This document shows positions 6,399 through 11,747 of a stretch of DNA of 16,494 nt, piece after piece. The notes beneath the pieces were generated by a model that was not told the origin of the DNA, ran no database searches, and saw only the letters and a program-made list of their open reading frames with translations. The position numbers and the translations under genes are program-made. Origin of the DNA: Acidobacteriota bacterium (GTDB lineage: Bacteria > Actinomycetota > Acidimicrobiia > Spongiisociales > UBA5794); NCBI GenBank assembly GCA_022574065.1, contig JACZST010000013.1, positions 1 to 16,494 of the forward strand, given 5' to 3'. Positions within the stretch are counted from its first letter, which is position 1. Every line of letters starts with the position of its first letter.

Positions 6399-7160
6399 TC
6401 AACCTCCGGCTTGGATCTCTCGGATGGAGGCAATGATCGCCAAGTTCTGGTCCTCTTTGAGCTCCCCGATGAACGCCGGCATCTCGTCGCGCCCAAAAAG
6501 TGATCGCTTCGAAAAGGTGCTCATCGGGCCGAGGGCCGGGCCGTCGCCGTCGCTGAGGTCGGCACCGTGGCAGTCGGCGCAGTTTGCGCCGAAAAAGACT
6601 GCGGCATCGAACTCCGGCTCGGTCTCTTCGTCATCGGCGTCGGCCGGTTCCTCGTCGTCATTTCCTGCCGCGCCCTGGGGTAAGCGCCAGCCGGGTCGAT
6701 TCCGGGCATCCTCTTCGAGCGAGCGGAGGTAGACGGTCGCTGCTTCGATCTGCTCGGAGGTGAGGAAGCCACCCAAGTCGAAGGAGTAGGCGACCATCTC
6801 GGTGCCTAGTACCCCGTGGGCGATGAGACCGGCGATCTGTTCGTCTGTGGCGGTGGTGAGGAACTGTCGCGAGTTGAGAGCGGGGCGTCGACGCCCTCAC
6901 CCATCACGCCGAGACACGAGGCGCAGTTGGCAGCGAACAGATCCGCTCCCTGCCCGATAAGCGACGCCGTCTGTGTTGCATGAGCCTCGCGCCGGTTCGC
7001 CGGCTCGTAGACCCGGCAGGGAACGCGAGCACGAAAAGGGCGATGAACACGATCCCGGTCACCATCCATCGATTCGCCGACCGCTCCAGTGGGGCGACCG
7101 TGGTCCGCGTCTGGTCCGCGAACGGGTACAAGACGCCGCCAACCCATGGGCACGGATGAA
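6399..7160 (-). pseudogene. Broken dihaem cytochrome c (bc-complex type)
   Basis: Stitching three frames on the minus strand gives one protein. The N terminus reads YPFADQTRTTVAPLERSANR and is followed by a membrane anchor (about 7020-7070). A first haem motif is CASCLG near 6915, where the expected His is Leu. A second haem motif, CADCHG near 6570, is intact. At least two frameshifts separate the pieces (about 7015 and 6880). The C-terminal frame (6399-6797) remains open and ends IIASIREIQAGG. Such membrane-anchored dihaem cytochromes partner Rieske and cytochrome b subunits in actinobacterial quinol oxidase complexes. The 5' end stops near the tRNA-Val fragment. Confidence 0.75.
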
Positions 7161-7237
7161 GGCCCAAAACGCAAACGTGGCATGGGCTTCTAGCCGTTCG
7201 CCTAGCCGCAAGAGCCCTCAAAACCCCCTGATAAGCG

Positions 7238-7282
7238 TTCACACGGCAGAGGTCACTGGTTCGATCCCAGTAGCGCCCACCG
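7238..7282 (+). repeat. Second orphan 3' half of a tRNA-Val(CAC) gene
   Basis: TTCACAC loop, GGCAGAGG, T arm with GGTTCGA, and GCGCCCACC end, differing from the 68-112 copy at two positions. The bases before it (GATAAGCG) do not complete the anticodon stem, so it is a fragment. It is inverted relative to the first, and both 3' ends point away from the 113-7237 interval. In normal single-element insertions the cores are direct repeats. Confidence 0.8.
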
Positions 7283-7334
7283 CGCTGACCCGCCGATCGG
7301 ATGGCCACCGTCGGTGCCTGTCGGATTTGGTCGG

Positions 7335-7625
7335 CTACGCGGTGGATCGTCCCGCCAGATGATCCGTGTCGAGCCGTCGGCTCGTCCATCGGGCGGCCGG
7401 TACCACCAGCGCAAGCCAGAATCCGTAGAGGAAGGCCTCCGCCAGTCCGAGCAGGAAGCTGCCGATCGACAGCCAGCTGAACCCCGGGAGCAACGGCTCC
7501 CACGCCCTGCGCATCGCCCAATCAGGGAACACGCCATCCCACGCCACGCACAACGCGAACGAGACTGCAAGAAATGTTCCGATTGCGATCGCCACCGGTG
7601 TGTACCGAAGCTGCCTGGTCATCAT
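7335..7625 (-). CDS. DUF5676-family small membrane protein
   Basis: A 96-residue protein starting MMTRQLRYTPVAIAIG. There are two long hydrophobic segments (about residues 10-33 and 57-82) with a loop containing LLPGFSWLSIGSFLLGLAEA, the pattern of DUF5676 membrane proteins, whose function is unknown. The ATG at 7623-7625 is chosen by alignment with the truncated copy at 10981-11043. It lies 7 bases after the stop of the finger gene, and GAGGTG precedes it closely. Same promoter and probably same transcript as that gene. DUF5676 genes often sit among metal-related genes, in keeping with the MerR-type promoter. Confidence 0.75.
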   Translation of the reverse strand: MMTRQLRYTPVAIAIGTFLAVSFALCVAWDGVFPDWAMRRAWEPLLPGFSWLSIGSFLLGLAEAFLYGFWLALVVPAARWTSRRLDTDHLAGRSTA

Positions 7626-7632
7626 TTTCACC

Positions 7633-7851
7633 TCACTGGGGTATCGGGGTCGGGTTCGTTCCGGTCTTGGTGTGGCCGCGGGTCCGGGGAAAGCGAACCG
7701 GGCAGTGCAAGAAGCATGTGTCGCGGCGGTTGTAGATGCTGAGCTTCGTCGTCCAGTCCAATTCGATGCAGACCCGTCCGGCAGCCATGCGTTTCGGGGT
7801 GCGACCGCGCCGGCGGACTGTGCTTCCCGTCAGGTCGTGTGTCGAGGTCAT
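7633..7851 (-). CDS. Small Cys-finger protein, copy A (one ligand lost)
   Basis: A 72-residue protein. A basic arm (RRRGRTPKRMAAGR) precedes VCIELDWTTKLSIYNRRD and then TCFLHC, followed by a polar tail. In the copy at 11040-11261 the same place reads CIGLGC; here the second Cys has become Trp, so the predicted C-x4-C half of the site is broken. Small actinobacterial fingers with an LS-x-YN core and C-x2-H are common and usually assumed to bind zinc. GGAGG lies 6 bases before ATG 7849-7851. It is the first gene of the MerR-promoter cassette, with DUF5676 second. Confidence 0.65.
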   Translation of the reverse strand: MTSTHDLTGSTVRRRGRTPKRMAAGRVCIELDWTTKLSIYNRRDTCFLHCPVRFPRTRGHTKTGTNPTPIPQ

Positions 7852-7868
7852 CACGCACCTCCGTGCTC

Positions 7869-7885
7869 CGTGCGAGTTTCGCACG
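7869..7885 (-). promoter_or_regulatory. Leader hairpin of cassette A
   Basis: CGTGCGA and TCGCACG are perfect arms with a 3-base loop, between the MerR-type promoter and the ribosome site of the finger gene. The other cassette (11279-11295) keeps the same CGTGCG/CGCACG stem but a different 5-base loop. It could affect mRNA stability or translation, or bind a protein as DNA. Confidence 0.5.
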
Positions 7886-7888
7886 ACC

Positions 7889-7920
7889 ATTGTGGACCCT
7901 CCATTCGACTGGAATGTCAA
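7889..7920 (-). promoter_or_regulatory. MerR-type promoter/operator of cassette A
   Basis: On the minus strand: TTGACA (7915-7920), a 20-bp spacer, and CACAAT (7889-7894). Dyad arms ACATTCCA and TGGAGGGT occupy the spacer (7896-7917). The dyad is shared almost base for base with the promoter at 11304-11335. Unlike the other cassette, no merR remnant follows on the far side. Confidence 0.6.
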
Positions 7921-8131
7921 GAGGGAAAGGGCGGTCGGTGCAGGGTCGATTGGGGAGGCGTAAGGGGCGCTCAGTGGGCTCGTGGTAGGAGACGCAGGCA
8001 AAGGGAATGGGCAACTCCAGCATCCCTCGACGAAAGGCTCGGAAGGCTCGTCGCATCCAGGAGCGTCAGGAAGCCTCAGGGCCCCAAGGGGCTGGTCCGA
8101 TCATCGAGCGGGAATCGCCTCGGGCACGAGG

Positions 8132-8229
8132 GGTCTCCAGGGTTAGGGCTCGTCGCCACGAGAGGTCTCCAGGGTCGGGAACTCGTCGCCACGAGAGGTC
8201 TCCAGGGTCGGGAACTCGTCGCCACGATG
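8132..8229. repeat. Three tandem copies of a 33-bp repeat
   Basis: Three units starting GGTCTCCAGG begin at 8132, 8164 and 8197; the first is 32 bp and more diverged, the last two nearly identical. Each ends in CTCGT-CGCC-ACGAG, a short inverted repeat (the third copy ends ACGAT). The unit length is divisible by three, so every frame gains an 11-residue repeat. This could be an array of protein-binding sites (iteron-like) or a simple tandem duplication. Confidence 0.85.
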
Positions 8230-8294
8230 GTGGCCCCAGCCTTGAGGTTTGACTATGGGCTCGTCAGGCGATGGTGGAGGCCGGTCGGGGATGG

Positions 8295-8309
8295 CTCGTG
8301 GCTCACGAG
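8295..8309. repeat. Palindrome CTCGTG-GCT-CACGAG
   Basis: Six-base perfect arms with a 3-base loop, 66 bases beyond the 33-bp repeat array and related to its CTCGT/ACGAG hairpins. It may be a further, diverged site of the same kind. Confidence 0.5.
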
Positions 8310-8462
8310 GGGTGCCTACTCGTCGGGGTCGCCTAACGGGGAGGTTGCCCCTGGGATCGTGTCGTGTGACACCGCCAAAGGCCCGCCGGCGTGCTCGCAC
8401 GCGTACGAAAAGGGACGAGAGTTTTCCCCCGGATACGCCCCCAACCGCATTCGACGCCAGTG

Positions 8463-9032
8463 TCAAGAACACCCTCCCCGAAAGAGCATCCCGTCGAGCA
8501 TGGCGCTCAAAGCCGCGATGTTGATCTCGCCGCTAATTCGAGCCCGGATCACACCGTCACGACCGACGAAATAGGTCTCGGGGACTCCGCTAACGCCGAA
8601 TACGATCGCCGCCCGGGAGTTCGAGTCGGTCACATATTGGTAGCCCCAACCCAGCTCGTCGAGCATGGCCCGGGCGCTGGCAGGCCGATCCTGATACACC
8701 ACGCCGATGAAACGCACGCCGTAGTCCTCGTATCTGCCGGCAGCGAGCATCAGATCGTCGTGCTCGACCCGACAAGCCGGGCACCAGGAGTCCTAGAAGT
8801 TCACAACGAGAATCTCGCCTTCCAATTCGTGGAGCGAGATCGACCCGTCGGCACCGAGCCGCCGGAGATCGAGTGCGGCGACCTTGCGATCGATGACGGC
8901 CGATGCCACGTCGTTCGGGTCCACCCCGAATCGGGTGGCGAGGGCCACGCCCAACGCGAGACTCGCCACGATCACCGCTGATACGGTGGCGACAATCCAC
9001 GGACTTCGCCGCCGGTCCGAATCGCCGGGCAT
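8463..9032 (-). pseudogene. TlpA/CcmG-like thioredoxin with an in-frame amber codon
   Basis: A continuous 190-codon frame apart from one TAG at 8793-8795. It begins MPGDSDRRRSPW, has a membrane anchor (about residues 12-33) and reads EGEILVVNF-stop-DSWCPACR. The stop replaces the Trp that normally precedes the CxxC motif (NFW-x-SWCPPC), a single G-to-A change from TGG. The remaining domain is intact: GVRFIGVVYQD, the cis-Pro region SGVPETYFV and the final helix. Proteins of this type reduce apocytochrome c or other exported thiols. It lies downstream of the Rieske genes on the same strand. It is either a very recent pseudogene, a suppressed stop, or a sequencing error. Confidence 0.8.
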
Positions 9033-9066
9033 CCTAGAACCGCCGCGAAGTACGCTCGGCGGCGGC

Positions 9067-9365
9067 TTAGAGGAGACGCCACTCGTCGGGATGGTTGGCC
9101 TTGAGGGCCTGGTGGGCTCGCTGGCGGGCCCGGCTCTGGGTATTCAGGCGAACCCTGTTCGCCTCCCGCCGCTCCCTCGCCTCTTGGCCTTGTCAGACCT
9201 GTAAGCGTCGATGCCGATCCGGTCGATTCGGCGCTGGCGGGAAGCGGCCATTCCCCGGGTGTGACACCGTTTGCACCGGGTCCCGAGACCATCTGCCCTC
9301 GCCCGATTGCGGTAGAACTCGGAGCGAGGCTTGGCCTGTTTGCAGGTGCAACATCGCTTGGTCAT
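9067..9365 (-). pseudogene. Frameshifted zinc-ribbon gene related to HNH-type phage proteins
   Basis: ATG 9363-9365 starts MTKRCCTCKQAKPRSEFYRN, then GTRCKRCHTRG: two C-x2-C pairs of the zinc ribbon often found at the N terminus of phage HNH endonucleases and related small proteins. The first frame runs into 9144 with an unlikely Gly/Arg tail. From about 9185 another frame continues smoothly with EARERREANRVRLNTQSRAR and ends DEWRLL at TAA 9067-9069. One base lost or gained near 9185 explains both. No HNH motif itself is visible. Confidence 0.55.
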
Positions 9366-9492
9366 CGGAGCCGCCGAACGTCGGGGGCCGTTCAAGGTCT
9401 AGCGAACTTTTCCGAACCATCGTTGTCGATCGTTGACTGTGGCGGCCACCGCGACCCGCCATCCCACACCGCCCAGTATGACCTGCTCCGTA

Positions 9493-10311
9493 TCAGATGC
9501 ATGTCGGGCCCTCCGGATACTCGACCGTCTTTACCGAGGCCCTGGCCGTCTCGATGACGGTGCCGGTGTCGATGATCAGCTCGTTGTCTTCGCTGATCGA
9601 AACGAGGAATCGATCCATATTACGGGGAGCGGGCCCGTCCTCGTACTCGCCGTGGAAGTTGTACTTGGAACCGTGGCAAGGGCACTCGAATCCCAATGAG
9701 GTGTCGCACTCGGGAACTCGACAACCGAGATGGACGCAGCGGTGCCACAGCGCCATGAATCCGGCGGCTACCACCGGCAGCCCGTCGAAGCTGGAACCTT
9801 CGAGCGATCCCTGCACCGGCACCACATATGCCTGCGCTGCGGCGATGACCACGGGCTGGACCCTTCCGTCCTCGGTGAGGGCTGCGATCTTGAGGTCTTC
9901 GATCTTGCCGGCGTTCACCTCAGAGCCGAAGCCGCCGGATTTGAGGCGGGGCCACATGAAGGCGAGGGAAGCGACGCCGAACTGGGCCAAGAAGAGGCCG
10001 AAGACCCCCAGAATCCCCCGGTTGAAGAACCGGCGCCGGGTCATCCCGTAACTCTCCTCATCAAGCTCCTGGCGCGCCTCCAGCGGATCGATCGGGGCGG
10101 CGACCACGACCGGCCTACCTTCTCCAGCCAGGGCCGGGGCCGGGGCCGCGATCCACCTTCTAGCCACCGCCGGGTCGCCACGCATCGCCTTGCGGTCCAC
10201 GGAGCCGGTGGCGGTCCCATCACCGCGTCGCCACGCGATCGAGATGATTGAGATCGTGGCGAGGGCACCGATGCCAGCGAAGGCGAACAGAAGGATCTGT
10301 GTCGTGGTCAT
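9493..10311 (-). CDS. Rieske iron-sulfur protein of a quinol-cytochrome c reductase (QcrA-like)
   Basis: A 272-residue membrane protein. The first membrane segment is residues 5-27 (ILLFAFAGIGALATISIISI). A second follows a TRRRFFNRG motif (about residues 90-98) resembling a Tat signal. The Rieske domain carries CVHLGC and CPCHGS, the two Cys and two His ligands of the 2Fe-2S cluster. In bc-type complexes this domain moves electrons from quinol to cytochrome c on the outer face of the membrane. ATG 10309-10311 lies 7 bases after the stop of the other Rieske gene, so the two form an operon. No cytochrome b gene is present nearby and the only cytochrome c is broken. Confidence 0.9.
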   Translation of the reverse strand: MTTTQILLFAFAGIGALATISIISIAWRRGDGTATGSVDRKAMRGDPAVARRWIAAPAPALAGEGRPVVVAAPIDPLEARQELDEESYGMTRRRFFNRGILGVFGLFLAQFGVASLAFMWPRLKSGGFGSEVNAGKIEDLKIAALTEDGRVQPVVIAAAQAYVVPVQGSLEGSSFDGLPVVAAGFMALWHRCVHLGCRVPECDTSLGFECPCHGSKYNFHGEYEDGPAPRNMDRFLVSISEDNELIIDTGTVIETARASVKTVEYPEGPTCI

Positions 10312-10318
10312 AAGTCCG

Positions 10319-10801
10319 TCACCTGCACCCCGCTCCTTGTACTGGCTCGTCGATCGTCTCCGGGGTACCGAGAGGGAACCCCTCGGTGATCATCCCGGTG
10401 TCGACCTCGACGACCTCGTCGACGACGGTCACCGCAAAGCGGTCCAGCCCCCGCGGTGACGGACCCGACCGGACCTCGCCCGCTCGGTTGAACCGGGAAC
10501 CGTGGCAAGGGCATTGAAACTCACCGGAGGACTCGCACCAGGGGACCCTGCACCCGAGGTGCGGGCACCGCTGCCACAGTGCGACGATCTCGTCGTCGAT
10601 CCGAGTCAAGTAGGACTTTGCGGCGCGGATGTACACGGGCGAATCCGACGGAACCTCGCTCGGGGCGACCGTCTTCACCACCCCTCCGAGCCCTGATCCC
10701 GGCAGCGGCCGCAGCATGTCCCACGACGTCCACATCCCTGCTGCGCCGATCATCACGAACCCGGCCTTCCAGCCGCGATCGAGAAAGTCCCTGCGATTCA
10801 T
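10319..10801 (-). CDS. Rieske iron-sulfur protein, short form
   Basis: A 160-residue protein starting MNRRDFLDRGWKAGFVMIGA, a twin-arginine-like signal with one hydrophobic segment that probably stays as a membrane anchor. Rieske ligands are in CPHLGC and CPCHGS; GPSPRGLDRF follows as in the family. ATG 10799-10801 is preferred since the Tat motif then lies at the N terminus; GTG 10813 would add four residues. It precedes the longer Rieske gene in the same operon. Paired Rieske genes are known from actinobacterial bc gene clusters. Confidence 0.88.
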   Translation of the reverse strand: MNRRDFLDRGWKAGFVMIGAAGMWTSWDMLRPLPGSGLGGVVKTVAPSEVPSDSPVYIRAAKSYLTRIDDEIVALWQRCPHLGCRVPWCESSGEFQCPCHGSRFNRAGEVRSGPSPRGLDRFAVTVVDEVVEVDTGMITEGFPLGTPETIDEPVQGAGCR

Positions 10802-10809
10802 GCCACAAC

Positions 10810-10984
10810 TCACAGCTCACCGTGCCATTCCTCCCATGGCCAGATATGCCGACGGCCAGGGGGTCGTTGCCCGCAGTCGACACAGCGGCCGACATCGGGG
10901 CGCCAGCCGAGGCGGCCACAGCCAGGGCAGAAAGTATGCGAGGGCAGTCATCAGCGGGTGCAGGGGGAGACCGCGACGGCTCAT
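10810..10984 (-). pseudogene. Zinc-ribbon protein remnant (frameshifted)
   Basis: One frame encodes CPGCGRLGWRPDVGRCVDCG followed by RRHIWPWEEWHGEL and a stop at 10810-10812, a convincing two-pair zinc ribbon. It has no start of its own, being preceded by TGATGA. The neighbouring frame begins with ATG 10982-10984, or ATG 10949-10951 (MTALAYF), and would join it if one base were removed near 10930. I read this as a small zinc-ribbon gene just upstream of the Rieske pair, broken by a single frameshift. No family name can be given. Confidence 0.45.
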
Positions 10985-11043
10985 GTGATTTCCATCGACG
11001 AAATCGAGGCTACGGGTGTGTATCGAAGCTGCCTGGTCTTCAT
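10981..11043 (-). pseudogene. Truncated DUF5676 gene of cassette B
   Basis: ATG 11041-11043 overlaps the finger-gene stop (ATGA). The first 12 residues, MKTRQLRYTPVA, match MMTRQLRYTPVA of the intact copy at 7335-7625. The frame then changes to SISSMEIT and stops at 10981-10983. The junction lies near 11007; sequence beyond it is unrelated, so the DUF5676 body was deleted or replaced. Confidence 0.75.
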
Positions 11044-11261
11044 TTCTCCTCCCTGCGGTGTCGACGTCGGATCCGTTCCGGTGTGGCGCGGGCCCGGGGA
11101 AAGCGAACCGGACAGTGCAAGAAGCATGTATCACGACGGTTGTAGGTGCTGAGTTTCGTCGTGCAGCCCAATCCGATGCAGACCCGCCCGGCGGCCATGC
11201 GCCTCGGGGCGCGACCGCGCCAGCGGACTCTGCTCCCCGTCAGGTCGGGTGTCGAGGTCAT
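11040..11261 (-). CDS. Small Cys-finger protein, copy B (all ligands present)
   Basis: A 73-residue protein starting MTSTPDLTGSRVRWRGRAPR. The finger core has C-x4-C (CIGLGC), then TTKLSTYNRRD, then C-x3-C (CFLHC), with a basic tail (RIRRRHRREEK). The most likely metal site is Cys, Cys, Cys plus His or Cys. The strongly basic ends and finger suggest nucleic-acid binding; this is inference. GGAGG precedes ATG 11259-11261. It is about 80-85 percent identical at DNA level with the copy at 7633-7851. The gene lies directly behind a MerR-type promoter and leader hairpin, and its original partner DUF5676 gene is truncated. Confidence 0.7.
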   Translation of the reverse strand: MTSTPDLTGSRVRWRGRAPRRMAAGRVCIGLGCTTKLSTYNRRDTCFLHCPVRFPRARATPERIRRRHRREEK

Positions 11262-11278
11262 CACATACCTCCGTGCTC

Positions 11279-11295
11279 CGTGCGGGTATCGCACG
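11279..11295 (-). promoter_or_regulatory. Leader hairpin of cassette B
   Basis: CGTGCG and CGCACG form perfect 6-base arms around a 5-base loop, at the same distance between promoter and ribosome site as in cassette A. The stem is kept and the loop has diverged. Confidence 0.5.
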
Positions 11296-11303
11296 TCACA
11301 ACC

Positions 11304-11335
11304 ATTATGGACCCTCCATTCGACTGGAAGGTCAA
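11304..11335 (-). promoter_or_regulatory. MerR-type promoter/operator of cassette B
   Basis: On the minus strand: TTGACC (11330-11335), a 20-bp spacer, CATAAT (11304-11309). The dyad arms ACCTTCCA and TGGAGGGT lie in the spacer. The -10 is the best match of the four. The dyad joins the merR remnant at 11360 on its far side, as at 1188. Confidence 0.65.
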
Positions 11336-11471
11336 GCAGGTACCAGATGGGTCGGAGACGTCGAAGGGCTCCGAATCGTCAAGGACACCCAACCACAGGC
11401 CTCACCCTCAACGAGATCACCAGCATTCTCGAGCGGTGGTCAAACGGCATCGATCGCGTGTCGGGACTCCC
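11312..11471 (+). repeat. Copy 2 of the 160-bp inverted repeat
   Basis: Matches the minus strand of 1051-1211 from CCCTCCA to GGGACTCCC, with the same deletion joining operator and merR fragment. Both copies thus descend from one already deleted ancestor rather than from independent losses. Confidence 0.8.
11360..11433 (+). pseudogene. merR-family remnant, second copy
   Basis: Encodes EGLRIVKD, then a one-base deletion relative to the other copy breaks the frame before LTLNEI and the ISILE end. It is clearly the same fragment as at 1090-1165, further decayed. Confidence 0.65.
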
Positions 11472-11631
11472 ATAGCGTCGCTACCCAGCCGGCGGTCGCG
11501 GGCATGCCGACGATCGTGTACGGGCCGCGCGTCGAGCCCTTGGCTAATCTCTTCCCGTTCAGCCGGACGTACTGCCGGTGGAAGTCCGGATCACGGCCCC
11601 AGGGCGTTGCAGCGGACCGACCGGGAACCAC
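11440..11631 (-). CDS. Unidentified short ORF upstream of the methyltransferase gene
   Basis: A 63-residue frame, with GRDPDFHRQYVRLNGKRLAK and STRGPYTIVGMPATAGW, has a protein-like composition unlike the shadows around it. Its C-terminal end runs into the 160-bp repeat, so it may be a gene truncated by that repeat. No family is recognised, and the start is uncertain. The rest of 11472-11747 holds nothing else I can support. Confidence 0.25.
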   Translation of the reverse strand: MVPGRSAATPWGRDPDFHRQYVRLNGKRLAKGSTRGPYTIVGMPATAGWVATLWESRHAIDAV

Positions 11632-11747
11632 TGAGCTCTCTCGTTATGTCGGCGCTGGAGCCTGGCGATGAGCTCGCCCCGAGGTCTTGGGAACACCAGC
11701 CGAGGCTGCCTTATGGTTGAGCGAAGTCGACGCCGAAAGGAGTCGTG

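Larger units (their letters stand above)
7921..8462. other. Repeat-rich stretch without a confident gene
   Basis: Besides the tandem repeats at 8132-8229 and the palindrome at 8295-8309, one plus-strand frame stands out: ATG 8007 to 8252, behind AAAGGG, starting MGNSSIPRRKARKARR with a basic helical N terminus and then the repeat-encoded part. It may be the start of a plasmid or phage protein disrupted by repeat expansion, but there is no family match. A long frame over 7600-8574 is judged a shadow. Confidence 0.35.

Noticed and set aside
6904..7521. A 205-codon minus-strand ORF
   Set aside because: It passes through the second tRNA-Val fragment and a shadow of the DUF5676 gene before entering part of the cytochrome c pseudogene. 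It is not one gene.
8132..8229. CRISPR array
   Set aside because: The units are contiguous 32-33-bp tandem copies with no spacers, and no cas gene is present.
7600..8574. A 324-codon plus-strand ORF
   Set aside because: It runs antisense to the finger gene and its promoter and then through tandem repeats; no start signal, domain or coherent composition.
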